A DNA stretch of 64,000 nt. Source: Telopea speciosissima (taxonomy: Eukaryota > Streptophyta > Magnoliopsida > Proteales > Proteaceae). Shown in pieces: positions 10,161-21,756 of the stretch. Each line of letters starts with the position of its first letter. The first letter of the stretch is position 1. Made by a program: the position numbers and the translations under genes. Below the pieces are notes generated by a model that was given only the letters and a program-made list of their open reading frames with translations, did not search any database and was not told the DNA's origin. Location of the stretch: NCBI RefSeq assembly GCF_018873765.1, contig NC_057925.1:4909568-4973567 (forward strand). The letters run 5' to 3'.

Positions 10161-12379
10161 TCCCCTAAGATTCATGTATGACCCTACAACACATACGAAT
10201 CAGGAGATAGTGAAACCCCCATTGTTCAATAGGGAATTTCCTTACAAGTGGGTGACCCTAAGGGGGGGGGAGGCGGAAAGGATGAAATTTTTATTTAACG
10301 GTTTCAGCTGCTAGGGTCTAGGATCTCGACCGTAGTTTCTAATCTATTAAGATCGTCAACCTAGTCAATCAAATCTCTATCAAGCCATGATGTCCCTTTC
10401 ATCGTGATTAGATGGAAAATCAGACGGAACCTGCACACGTGAAAAACGTCAAACCAGTAAGAGACATAAGAAGGGTTGAAACTGTGCTACAGAGACACCT
10501 TATTATCGTGCTTTGGTTTGGCTAATGTTTTCATCTATCAATGCGCTCTGATTGAATGGCCCTCTTTCGGTTCGATTTCTGTTTTGTGGTTACAAAAATT
10601 AACTTCACCCTTAGTTCCAATGGATCAGAACATCTAATCAGTATCATTATCATGCTGTTGTCCACATTGGAGTTGGCCCAATGAGTTCCACTTTTTTTTT
10701 TTGATAAAAACAAAAGCCCAATGAGTTCCACAGCTTTAAAACAGTTCTGTGATTGTGAGACTGAGTGGGTCCAGGATTCCTTCTTGTAAGATTCCAATTC
10801 AGTCTCTGTTATTGACCAGTACTTCTTGGACTCCGTTTACAGTGAAGTGACCTTAATATTGGACCCAGGTTTGAAGACAAGAAATTAGGTTTTGGCTCTT
10901 ATTGAGGCCCAAAACTCATACAGCCCATACAAATTGATTTGATTAAAGCCCAAACCCCAAATTTTAACTGCAGAGTTGCTTGATTCAGATCAAAGCTGGG
11001 GTTGAATATATGCTTCAAAAATGGAATAATTGTTCTATTCTTGGAGATATACCCTCAGTCAAAGTGGATTCTTATATCAAAAAACTGTAAGAGAAAAGAA
11101 AGACCCTTTAATTTAGATAGTTAAACTAACTTGTTTCATGTGAAAAAGAAAAGAAAAAAATAAAATTCATGGTTAATTAGTGTAGGCCTAATGAAGAAAC
11201 ATCAGTCACTGTTCTTGGCAAGTGGTATAGTTTATCAAATCTCTCTTTATTCTTTTTCCAATGATATCATTGCAGAATTTTCGAGCGAACGGAAAGAAAT
11301 ATGGGTCCCCAAGTCAGTCTCCGTATCGTCTAAGCATAAATAATAATAATAATTTGTGGAAATGTAAATCTAATTAGATCAAACACTAATACATTTCCCT
11401 TTTACATAATAGTGATATAAAAGATATTCCACTAATTTCTCTTTTAGGTATTGCTTTTGAGGTTCCTTCATATTCAAACTTTAATGGACCTAAATAGGGG
11501 GATTGCTGCTATTTTAAGGCTCAAAATTTACAGGGGATGGACTCTCCTGATTCACAAGGAAAGGGGTTGGAGGTTAAATATAAAAAAATAAATTAATTAG
11601 AGCTAAAACAAGAGTTAATTAACAAAAAGAATCCTTTTATATATTAGTGGTATTAATTATTTCTTTAAAATAAGGGGGGAGGAAATCAGGTATCATACTT
11701 AGCCATGAAGGATAATTGTTCTAAGTCCTCTCTTTCATATATTCTGTTGGGGCATTGAGGGTAGCTTTAGGTAGCTTTTAACATTTACATTTAATCAATC
11801 AATGATGGGTTTGTTGCTATCTCTAACAAGTGGTGCCTCTTCCCAATAAAGTTCAAGAAAATAAAATTTTCCTTTTCTTCTTTTTCTCTTTTAGCTGATG
11901 AAACACTTTTCTTCTCTTTTGCTTTTAGTGTAGCTGTCTTTATCTCCCTCTAAGCCTCGGCACATATCCATACTCTCAATTAACTTGGTGAGAATCCATT
12001 CAAAAGCTCACTTTTTTTTTCCCAAATGAAGAAAAGGTAGGACAAGACAACTTTAGTACAATGAAATCCTTTTAGAGATTTATGTTTCATATTATCATAT
12101 ATGACATGTTTGGATGTTGCAATCAAAGCCCATTCTCTAATGTTCTCAAAGAATTTATTGTAGAAATTATATATGGAGATGGACAACTCTTCTTTCAAGT
12201 TTCAATCATAAAGTATCAGAATTACATCTCAGAATGGAACATTGAATGCCAAATTGCCATGGCAGGCTCTGATGTAGACTATGCCCATGCCAATGGTGCA
12301 TGAATTTCTGCAACATAATTTTTATGTTTCAATTTTCTATTCACAGCTTTCTGTTTTGAGCATGTAAAGTACTTGGAAA
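10161..12379. other. Gene-free stretch
   Basis: AT-rich sequence without a supported exon. Open frames at 10.5-10.8 and 12.0-12.3 kb show no family motif and no paired splice signals. Confidence 0.5.
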
Positions 12380-12550
12380 AGATGAAGCTCAGTTGCAAGA
12401 GAAATGCAAATATTTTCCTGAGAAGTGAAATATATTTACAGAAAAAGTCATTTTTGGTGTTTGGTTGCAATATATATTTTACAGTAAATGCATATATTTC
12501 CCTTCACTTCCCTTTCCCCACTTCCATTCAATCAAATGGAGCCGTGAGGA
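12380..12550. repeat. Dispersed repeat copy 1 (related to 62.0 kb)
   Basis: Shares with 62022-62140 the blocks TTGCAAGAGAAATGCAAATA, TTTTCC, AAGTGAAATATATTT and CCCTTTCCCCACTTCC in the same order. The unit starts and ends with TTGC-type inverted ends, so a small MITE is likely. Confidence 0.55.
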
Positions 12551-13070
12551 TTCCAACTTCGTCATCACGTCACGGCTCTTACAGATAAGGGAGAAAAAAA
12601 TGAAAAGAACAGAGGATTAAAGAGAAATTGTCAGCCTTTGGCTGTGGGCTCCTTACTACAGAATGCATTCACAAAAACTCTATCCATTTACTTTACAGGA
12701 GTGTTTGTTGATAAGTTTCACACATCATGCATTTAAAACCCCTGACTTTCTATCATCCCCTTTGCCATTTCTTTTTCTGTTTTGGTTTGCTAATCTATTT
12801 ATTTTTTCTGATGAGAGTGACTAATCTTCCATCACTAATTAGAGGGATGAGAAATAAACATTTTACAGAACATGTAATTCTTTTTAGTTACTGAATGAAC
12901 CTGCCCACCATAACTACACTAAGAACTCACAATCCCAACTCCAAAAATATTAACTCAAAAGCCTTCTAAAAGCAAGCACACACACACACACACACGTACA
13001 GGGAAATCACAGTTCTAGAGGATAGAAAATGTGAAATAACCAGGAATAGTTTACAACGAAAACATAATAC

Positions 13071-13237
13071 CTGTATTTCTTCAATCAACTGGATTTCCAG
13101 AACAACAGCTCCACAACCAAGACACTTCTTATAAGCAGAAGAGAAGTCCAATCTTTGATCAGCTAGCAACAGATCCTCACTTTGAAAGCAAGTGAAAAGG
13201 AAACAGACAGGGTTCCATTGTCTTAAGACATTACGTG
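13071..13237 (-). CDS. Candidate internal exon of an unrecognised gene
   Basis: On the minus strand a 167-nt block is open in one frame and is bounded by a good acceptor (ATTTGACAG) and donor (CAGGTATT). It reads as a peptide with QWNPVCFLFTCFQSEDLLLA, then SSAYKKCLGCGAVVLEI. The paired Cys (CLGC) and natural-looking composition make it more than a random frame. I do not recognise the family and found no partner exon. The ZTP29-like pseudogene starts 11.4 kb to 1.4 kb upstream on the same strand, but the peptide is not part of that protein. It could be a remnant of another gene or chance. Confidence 0.3.
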
Positions 13238-13817
13238 CTGTCAAATTGAATGATCATATATGGAATATACAAGTATCAATATCCAACAGGGACATTGGGT
13301 TACACCCGATCATAGTTTTTCAAAGCCGGATTTTAAAATGAAGTCTCCTTAATTTGAAATTTGGAACTTCAAAGATTACTTATTAAAACATAAATGCTTC
13401 TTCATCAAGAGATAATCAAGGCAATTTGAGCCAGAGATTGCAACAAACAATATAACTTAACAAGCAGAACTAATTGGCACTGAGATTTGAAGTACAAGAT
13501 GTACAAACATATAAATTCCCCCCCCCTCTCTCTCTCTCTCTCTCTCTTTTGGGTGGGTGGCTGGGGTTGGTAGGATAGGGAAGGCAGGGTTGGTGAATTA
13601 AATCTCTGGAGCAGCCTAGTAGAAGCTGCGGATCGGGAGAAACGAGAATGCTTCAATTCGTCATGGAGTTGATCAATCGAACAAGCACTAACAGTTGCAG
13701 GGGGGGATATTCTACTAGAGATCCAAGACTAATGTCTTAATTTTATTCAACCTTCACTACCTTCCTCCATTCATGGAGGATTACATATAGGCTTAGAGTT
13801 GAGTACATGTAAGGAAA
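13238..13817. other. Gene-free stretch
   Basis: Contains a CT run near 13526-13548 and no supported exon. Confidence 0.5.
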
Positions 13818-13998
13818 AAAAGAAAAATAAGAATCCAATCTTCAATCAGCCCAATAGACTCTCAATCAGAAAATAAGAATCCAATCTTCTCTTCAATCAG
13901 TCCAATATACTCTCAATCAGAAAATAAGAATCCAATCTTCTCTCCAATCAGCCCAATATACTCTCAATCAGAAAATAAGAATCCAATCTTCTCTTAAA
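13818..13998. repeat. Minisatellite, 51-bp unit, about 3.5 copies
   Basis: Tandem units of the form AAAATAAGAATCCAATCTTC followed by TCTTCAATCAGYCCAATA and CTCTCAATCAG. The first is slightly shorter and the last is cut off. Copies differ by one to three bases. Confidence 0.92.
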
Positions 13999-14150
13999 TA
14001 GAAATTCCCCGATCGGCAAGTTTGACACACTATTGGAAATTTCAAATTCAAATCTTCCATGTATAGATCGTCACCCAATAGGAAATAATTCTATAGAAGA
14101 TTCAATGCTTCCATAATAAGAACCGCTTTAATTAGGAAACTATGTGAACC

Positions 14151-14464
14151 AAGGTTTCCATTAAAATCCCGTTCCAATTAGGAAAGTGTATCTCTACAGC
14201 AGATCCCGTACTTTCCATAATAGAAATCTTCCAATTAATGTAGGGTATTGCTGAGATGGCTGATAGGAACTTCCAACAATAGAAGATGCAAAGCTGTCCT
14301 GCGAACGAAGGTTTCCATTAAAATCCTGTTCCAATTAGGAAAGTGTATCTCCATAGCAGATCCCGTATTTTCCATAATAGGAACCTTCCAATTAATGTAG
14401 GGTATTGCTGAGATGGCTGATAGGAACTTCCAACAATAGAAGATGCAAAGCTGGCCTGCATGAA
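14151..14464. repeat. Tandem duplication, 157-bp period
   Basis: Two adjacent copies start with AAGGTTTCCATTAAAATCC (14151 and 14308) and end in CAATAGAAGATGCAAAGCTG. They differ at only a few positions, so the duplication is recent. It is non-coding and lies just downstream of the ZTP29-like pseudogene. Confidence 0.92.
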
Positions 14465-14639
14465 TCTCCTTATAATGACACAACTATTTTACCTTCATAA
14501 GAAGACAACATTGCACATAATACAAGCCCTTAATGATCACTAGAAAGGAGGAAAGGAAGAGCTCGGAACACATCAAGAGCCTGTAAAGATTGTTTTGGAA
14601 TATACACAAATTATCAAATGCTGATCAACAAGTCCATAG

Positions 14640-14683
14640 TTACAAGCTCAGGTCCTTTGGCAAGCTGATTTCAAAAATACAGG
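14640..14683 (-). pseudogene. ZTP29: ZTP29-like last exon (remnant)
   Basis: The minus strand reads CTGTATTTT, then AGCTTGCCAAAGGACCTGAG and CTTGTAA, matching the C-terminus LYFxEISLPKDLSL and the stop codon. About one base is missing in the middle, and the expected acceptor reads GCAT instead of GCAG. Confidence 0.75.
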
Positions 14684-15078
14684 ATGCGAGAAAAGCAGAA
14701 AAATGTATAAAAAATATAAATGTGATTGCAGGTACAAAGAACAACCAGGAAACACAAACTGACCCAAAGCCAAGTATATATTGTTGCTCTATGACACACA
14801 GGTCCATCCATTATTCCTTGTGTGTTTGATGAAGATAAGTTTGCACTCTTGGATAGGACCCATCACTAACCAGCATTATGAATCTATAGCTAAACAGTGG
14901 GAGGGCCCAAATCCCTAGAGTCTGTCTGTGTTAATGAAACATTAACAGCTAAAAGGTAAATAATTCTAATAACAGCAGATGTTGTGACTCAGAACAGACA
15001 TGTAAATAAGAGTTTATAGAACATGGAACACCTCAGCATATTAGAGACATCCCACTGTAATGTGCATAATTGGGTTAC

Positions 15079-15202
15079 CTTGCAGACATGAAATCCATTC
15101 CAAGGAACACATCCTTGATTGCGTGCTTATGTGCTGCATAATCAAATGCCCATGGCAACATTTAATGCAAAATCAAAGTGAGAAAAGCCGTCACCCCTTT
15201 GA
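15079..15202 (-). pseudogene. ZTP29: ZTP29-like exon, copy 2
   Basis: A 124-nt exon with acceptor ATGAAG and donor GCAAGGTAACC. It reads GVTAFLTL, then a stop where Glu of LHEML is expected, then MLPWAFDYAAHKHAIKDVFL and GMDFMSA. The stop is shared with copy 1, so it predates the duplication. Confidence 0.8.
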
Positions 15203-15332
15203 CTTCATGGGAAATAAATAAATTTTGTCATGACTCAGAACAGACATTCAAATAAGAGTTTATAGAACAAGGAACACCTCAGCATATTAGAGAATATAAT
15301 ACATCCCACTGTAATGTGCATAATTGGGTTAC

Positions 15333-15456
15333 CATGCAGACATGAAATCCATTCCAAGGAACACATCCTTGATTGCGTGCTTATGTGCTGCATAATCAAA
15401 TGCCCATGGAAATATTTAATGCAAAATCCAAGTGAGAAAAGCCATCACCCCTTTGA
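15333..15456 (-). pseudogene. ZTP29: ZTP29-like exon, copy 1
   Basis: Same 124-nt exon as 15079-15202, 254 bp upstream in gene order. It reads GVMAFLT at the start and keeps WAFDYAAHKHAIKDVFLGMD. It carries the same in-frame stop and slightly more base changes near the metal-site motif. Confidence 0.8.
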
Positions 15457-15559
15457 CTTCATGGGAAATAAATAAATTTGTAAAGCAAAATGAAACAAGG
15501 TAACATATACTAGTTCTCAGTCAATGGCCTGAAAAGATGGGGCATGTTCTACACCAAAC

Positions 15560-15615
15560 CTGACCCAAGTAGGCCCTCGAGAATTTCAGGGCTTAGACTG
15601 CTGGGCATAAGTAAG
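15560..15615 (-). pseudogene. ZTP29: ZTP29-like exon AYLFPRSLSPEILEGLLGS
   Basis: A 56-nt exon with a good acceptor (CCCTTTCAG) and donor (GTCAGGTTTG). It matches AYLxP, then SLSPEILEGLLGS. One base is missing at the Pro-Arg position, so the two halves lie in different frames. Exon phases agree with the neighbouring exons. Confidence 0.8.
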
Positions 15616-17831
15616 CTGAAAGGGAACAAAAATATAAATCCAATAGCTTAATTTTTTTTATAAAGAACAAAAACCCGGACCAATAGATGATTTTCAAATA
15701 TACTGAGACATCCATGACAATTTTTTAGCAGTGAAACTTGTATCTTAATTTTTACTACATGCATGCACGTCAGTTAAATATGTGGTCTAAGATGGTCAAT
15801 ACCATGGTTAGCAAAAGCTGATAATTATTTTCCTTCAAATTGATAGACAATAAAAGCCCACTAATGAATAAACAAGTTGGATTTAAAAAGGTACTGAGAT
15901 AAGGATAACCATGAGAATTTTAACTGCAAAAGTTGTATCTTACTTCTTGCCATATGTATGCAGATCAGGTAAATATATGATCTGGTCACGAATTCATCAT
16001 CTAAAGATTTGGAGCTATGAGATCCCTTATGTCAAAAATCAATAAGATAGCCAGATAGATGACTAAGAATTTGATCTAACACATCTTATGGACAGCTTTA
16101 TCTACACGGGCATCGATGTTCGTTGCATAGGCTCTGGAAGAGAAGGTCTAGATAGGATGCATGCAACCTTCCATTAAGAGCTACCTAGTGGGGCTAGAAA
16201 TTGCACGATGTTAATGCACACTCACTATAACATCCCAAGAAAATTAGAAATTCTTTAGAAATCTTTGTTAGGCAAGGTTTACAAAGTAAATTCTTCCATA
16301 CATACAAGCTGCAGGACTTTTGTATTAAATTTGTTTTTTTCTGATTAGTATTGCTTTATTGTAATTTAAGTTTTCTTTGTTCTTCATTTTTCTAGGCTTT
16401 TGTTTGCATTTTCCATGTTCAAGTGAATTATTCATACAAAAAAGCAGCAACAAATCTTCTGACAAAGGGGCAGAACAAATCAGTAGCCATTGTAGATAAA
16501 CTGCTACTCTTCATTAAGCATGAGAACTTAACCCCCGTGTATGTCTCCTCGAAACACTATCCCACTTATGACCATCTAGATATAATTCTCTGTCATTGTT
16601 TGATTCAAATAGCATTTGTTTGTACATTGCAGTTGTATTATTTCCTATGATTATGTGGGTTATATTTTAGTGTGAAAAGAGTCTACATATAGCATCCCAG
16701 TGCTCTAAACCTTTTTGAAACATTGTTTAGACAGTATGATATGTTCCAAACTTCCATTTTTCCACAAATTATTGGCTTTCAACTTCATTACTTACTAAAG
16801 TAAATGATTATACTCTGATTTTGCTGATTTATCATGTAAGTGATTCAGATCAAACTTGTTTTATTCTCTGAGAGAATAAAAAAATTATACATGATGCAAT
16901 AAGATGAAATTAAACATACCAACAATAACCACACAAAGGGGCTTGAAATTAGCTTATTGCAAAATCTTCAAACAAATCCCATCAATCTTTTCAATAAAAA
17001 TATGAACTTATAACCACATTCAGGATTTAAGTTTTTTTTTTGGGATGAATGAATATATTACCATACCCCAGGAGGGGGCAGGGAGGAAAAAAGGGGGGGG
17101 GGGATATACAAAGGGAGAGGAGAGAGAGGGGGGGGGGAAGAAAAGAGGACCAGCCCAGCCTACGCAGAGGAGGGGGGCCTCAAAAGAGACAAGTCAAGCC
17201 CCCAGGAAACAACAATATGCCTGTTCCTTGGGGATTTAAGTTCATTCATCCTTTTAGAAACAAAATCCAAGCAATGGTATGCCTGCAAAAGATCCACAAG
17301 TATTTTGCATGGTTGTGAGAAAGGGAAAACTCTCTGGTCTGGGTCTACAAGAGTACAAGATCTACACAGCTCTGGGGCCCAATAACTTGCTACATTGGAC
17401 AATGTCAGAGGTTCAGGACCCATACATGAACAGATTTAACCTTAAAGATCATGCATAAAAAACCAGCATACTCTGATAGATCTAACCGTATGATCCAAAT
17501 GCTATTGGTTGCAGCTTTCTGAAACTATTTAAATTCCTCTTGACCCTTCAGATAATGTAAAAGAAACACACAGTTGCAATCATCTCTCAATTCTCAATTC
17601 TTATTATGATTCTAGTTAATCTCTTATACCTCTCATTATGAGAGACATAACAGGCTACAAGACTGTTCTACAGGTATGGGGCCCCAAAGTGGAGATAATA
17701 AAATATTGCCTTTTCCAAAATAATACATCACAGCATCATTGATCAATGCATATTGACCAGTATATCCCACAACATGATGAAAATTTTAGTTATAAAAATC
17801 CACTATGTTCATCAATGGGTAATTAAATTAC
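15616..17831. other. Decayed intron of the ZTP29-like pseudogene
   Basis: No exon is recognised. A purine-rich low-complexity patch with long G runs lies at 17085-17150. The missing transporter exon was looked for here and not found. Confidence 0.5.
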
Positions 17832-17985
17832 AGGGCAAGGGTTGGGCACGCCGCCTGCGTGCTGCAAGCTAGAGGCGTGCACCAATGGGAGTGCGGGATG
17901 GAGGAGGGCAGGGGGTCATTTCCAAAAGGGGGAGAGACAGACACAGGCTGGGCAGCCCAGAGGCGTGCCCAGCCTTTTCCTTAAA
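17832..17985. mobile_element. GC-rich inverted-repeat MITE
   Basis: The left end AAGGGTTGGGCACGCC and right end GGCGTGCCCAGCCTTTT are inverted. The core contains CACCAATGGGAGTGCGGG and GGGGGTCATTTCC, which also occur in altered form near 5.2 and 33.7 kb. No exact target duplication was seen. Confidence 0.5.
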
Positions 17986-18136
17986 ATAAATTTGAAAATT
18001 TAGATTTCAAATTTAGAATAAGAAAAGGAGAGAAGAAATCTGTTCCCCCCCCCCACCTTCCCTTGCATTTTGAACCATCCATTATTTGTGGATATGTTAT
18101 GCAACATTAGTCTATGGTAGTTGTATTGATACAAAC

Positions 18137-20949
18137 TATTATACCCGCACCCCGGATCATAATTAATTATTATTTCTCCCTCATGACGTGTAGATACCAC
18201 TGCCATGTATGCTGGTGACCTGTTCTTGATGATGGTCGAACCCAGGTACAAAATTATTGACCATGATACGGGTTTGCCTATGGAGGAAGCTATTCAGGAT
18301 CATGGGTGACGCACCATGGCAATGGAGAAGTAAGTTCTAGCCCTTGACTTATTTATTTACCCTTTTCTTTGGTGCCCTCAAAGTGCGGGTCAAGATTTAG
18401 ACCGCCCGGGCTATTTTAGTTGAGTTGGGAATATTTTATTTGTGGGTCCCACTTACCTCGAGAAACGTGTGAGGGACTTGTGTTCCATTATTACGTGGTC
18501 CCACCCTTTAATAGACCCCTTTGATAGACTTCTTTCCTATTTAGAACTAATGGGTTGACCCATTTAACTTAAAATAACCCATTTGGCTTAATGACCCATC
18601 CAACCTTGGTGACCCATTTAACCTGGGTGGCTCATTTAAGTTTATTTGACCCAAGAATGGGTTTTATTCTATTTCTTGCCCAACCAAATGGACCCATCCT
18701 TTATTGGGTTCTTTTTCTATTTAAAACCAGTGGGTCGACCCATTTAGCTCTCATGACCCATTTGACTTAAGGGACCCAAGTCTCACTTACTATAAGTAGG
18801 ACTAAAGGGGGGAGGGAGTATTCATTTCTCATTACTTCTCCTCCAACCAAAAACGTGGGAAGAAGGGAAAGAAGAGAAAGAAAGAGGAAAGGAGAGGAAG
18901 AGAAGGAAAGAAGCAAGAAGGAAGGAGAAAAGGAGGAAGGGGAGTGGAAAGGCTTGATTGGAGGCTTGAAGATCTCACTTCTTGGAGCCCTCAACGTGGA
19001 GCACCACTTCCTTGGGGTAGGTAAGCCATTAAAGCCTTCTCTCTTCTTCTATTTTGGGTTTTGGGGTTTGGGAAATGGGAGAGATTCGATCTAGGGTTTG
19101 TCTTGGAACCCAAAGATCGATTGGAACTCTTAGCTTTGGTTGTTGTGGAGTTATTTCACTCCATGGCTTGCTCTAAAGCTCTCAATCTCATTCTATTTGA
19201 GAAACCTAGGGTTTCTACCCTATTTGAGCTATAGATTAGGTTTTCCTTGGTTTCCCTCTTGAATCCTTTGGGATACATGGACCTAGTGAGGTCTTAGAAC
19301 CCTAATGGACCTAGGAGGAAGCTTCCTTGAAGCCTCCTTACCTTTAAACCCCTTGGGAAAGGAACCCCTGGTGAGAAACCCCTCGAATCTCGAGTTTGCA
19401 GGTATGTGGTTTTACATGTGGTTTCAAGACCTACGAGAAACCACCCTTGCAACCACCCCCTGAATAAGCCCCTGTTAAAGTCCGTTTTAGGTGCGGTTTC
19501 ATGTTCTGAGACAAACCACCCGTAAAACCACCCTTGGCAGAGACCTTCCTAAGCCCCTGGTTAGTTAGGATTTACATGTGGTTGCAGGAATTGGGCATGA
19601 GACCACCCATAAAACCACCCTGCCTCTGAAACCTTATACTTAAATGATTTATGGGATACCTTTTGGGGATCCTTCCCTTTACTTATTTAACCTTATTCTC
19701 ACTCTTTCTTTAGGTTTAAATTCCCATCTTGTGACGTGTTACTTAATCTCGGCGACAACTTGTAACATCGGGGCATAACATATACTGTAAGTGGGTTTGG
19801 TTGTTTGGGCTTGTTACTAATATTTGCATTATGTATCATGCTATTAGTATAATTTATTAAGCATGTTTGTGCATTTGCATACTTTATTAAATGATTGATA
19901 TGATGATGTTGTGGTTGCTTTCCATCTCTTATCGGGTTACGGTGTCGGTGAACGCCCATGCCGGAGCCCCGGATTATGTGTATAATATCTTTGATTGAAT
20001 TTCATATTGAACTGTATGCGCCGTGCCGTGCTGGTACCCGAGTGCTAAACCAGATGAAAAGTTGATGCACCCAGAATACCTCTCGGGACGATAGGACTTG
20101 CATGTAGTATATCTACGGCTAGGATTTTTGCACCCTTATGCTACTACCCTTACCAACAGGGGTTAAGGTGTTGGGTAACCAGAACTCCGGATTCTGTGGA
20201 GGTGGGAGAGGCCAGTCATGGTAGTAATGGTTATCGGGGTCTGCCCCTGGGTGGTTTTGGTGGCTTCGACCGGCGTAGGCCCCCTGGTGACAATTGAGGT
20301 TCATTGTGGCGGTAAGTTAAGTGACCCACAGAATTTCCCGAGTTGTCACAGTAGCATATACCTTTGACTTAGTTGTGATGATAGGTGAAAATTTTATTTA
20401 ACATATGCATGCATCATTGGACTATGTGATCTGTGTGTTGTGCATCCCCATCCCCTCACTGGCTCAATGGAGCTAACCCCCTCGTGTACACACTTTTTAG
20501 ATTATAGTGCAGATACGGAGAAGCCGGAAGCTGTGTTTGAGGAACATGGCGACGGATGTCCTTGTGACGATTGCGCCTACGGCGTGAGGATACTTGGGAC
20601 TTGTTCCCCTTTTGTTATTTTAGGGCTTAAAGCCCATGTATAAACATTTACTATTATACCCTTGTTGATAGTTATTAGATGGTCTTGGGAAATGTATTAA
20701 TTACAGTATTTATCATTAACCTTTGAACATCTTGTAACTATTTGATTTTATACGCTTCCGCAAAACTATTGATCTTTTGGAATGTAATATTCCCTTTCCG
20801 CACTCTGATATTATATGGCTTTAATATTGGTTATGACTGTGCGTTGGGACACTGTGTCAGTGATCCTGGTAGCTTAATGGGACAACACGCGTCGTCCTAG
20901 TCACCCCTTATATTATATTATATCCCTTGTCTGGGATGGGGGTGTGACA
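18137..20949. mobile_element. Ty3/gypsy solo LTR, Tekay/Del-like
   Basis: A 2813-bp block is bounded by a perfect 5-bp duplication CAAAC (18132-18136 and 20950-20954). Its start (TTATACCCGCACCCCGGAT) and end (GGGGGTGTGACA) are the ends expected of a long Tekay/Del-type LTR. There is no internal coding region, so it looks like the product of LTR-LTR recombination. It lies in the intron region of the ZTP29-like pseudogene. As a fossil it is a single whole-length LTR of unknown age. Confidence 0.7.
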
Positions 20950-20954
20950 CAAAC

Positions 20955-21477
20955 CCCACTGTTAACTTAGTTTCCATAGATATTGTTCAAGCATCTTTGC
21001 CACCAAACCTTCCTTATTACAGTTGACTATTTATGGTAGCAATAAAACAATCCCTCTTTGATTAACTTCCAAAAATATAAAAACATATTTCCATTAATTG
21101 AGCAAAAATTACCTGAAATGCCAGAATATTAAGCAGTTTCAGCATCATTTCCCTCAATAATATGCAACATTTTAACCATGTAACATTTCTGAAGCATGGA
21201 CATTCACTTAGAAGTACTGGAAGATTCCAAGTCAGATGGCATTTTTAACACAATACGGACACCAAATATCCGAGTGGTACATTTTCTGTGCATGGATCAG
21301 GAAGAGGTGTATTTCTCAATAAATATAAACGAGCACTAAGATATATTTATGTGGTAGGTTCTTCTTTCCCCCTTTTTGTTTTTCCCTCCTGTGATTATCC
21401 ATCACATTAAGGGTTATCTTAAGTCACCATTTGCAAACTTTATCATTTCTCAAATAAAGAGTTACTATGTACAAATC
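20955..21477. other. AT-rich spacer between two LTR insertions
   Basis: Pseudogene intron sequence with no recognised exon. Confidence 0.5.
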
Positions 21478-21482
21478 CTCAG

Positions 21483-21756
21483 AGTTAAAGTTTGAGGACT
21501 CTAGGATTTTATCTTGAGAAGTTCTCCTTGATCACTTACGGTGATTGGAGTCATGTATTTATAATATGCTTGAGAGTTACAACGTTGAGTTTGAATTTTG
21601 AAATACAACAAGTGTTTGAGTTTATCTCAACCTCTCTTCAAGGGAGAAGAAGTAGGAACGTCTCTCAGCTTCTTATGGGATTGCGTTGGACTTGGTCCAC
21701 ATGTGATAACGTTGAGTTGGGATTGGAAATTCAAATTGGAGGGATTAGCCGTTACA
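21483..21756 (-). repeat. 3' LTR of the 21.5-26.3 kb copia element
   Basis: A 274-bp LTR beginning AGTTAAAGTTTGAGG on the plus strand and ending CCGTTACA. It matches 26011-26293 with about five substitutions and one length difference near the end. Confidence 0.93.

Larger units (their letters stand above)
14985..15481. repeat. Tandem duplication covering one ZTP29-like exon
   Basis: Two units (14985-15230 and 15231-15481) begin with TGACTCAGAACAGACA and end with ATGGGAAATAAATAAATT. They are nearly identical apart from a 10-base insertion in the second. Each contains one complete copy of the 124-nt exon for the LHEML segment with flanking intron. Confidence 0.93.

Noticed and set aside
13818-13998. 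CRISPR-like direct repeats
   Set aside because: The units are contiguous with no unique spacers, and this is a plant nuclear genome; it is a minisatellite.
17160-17423. 87-aa minus frame that might be the missing ZTP29 exon
   Set aside because: The peptide has none of the expected transporter motifs (no VAVALP or AEPLGV) and no fitting splice phases.
18855-19094. Highly charged Arg/Glu/Lys-rich ORF
   Set aside because: Purine-rich low complexity inside the gypsy solo LTR.
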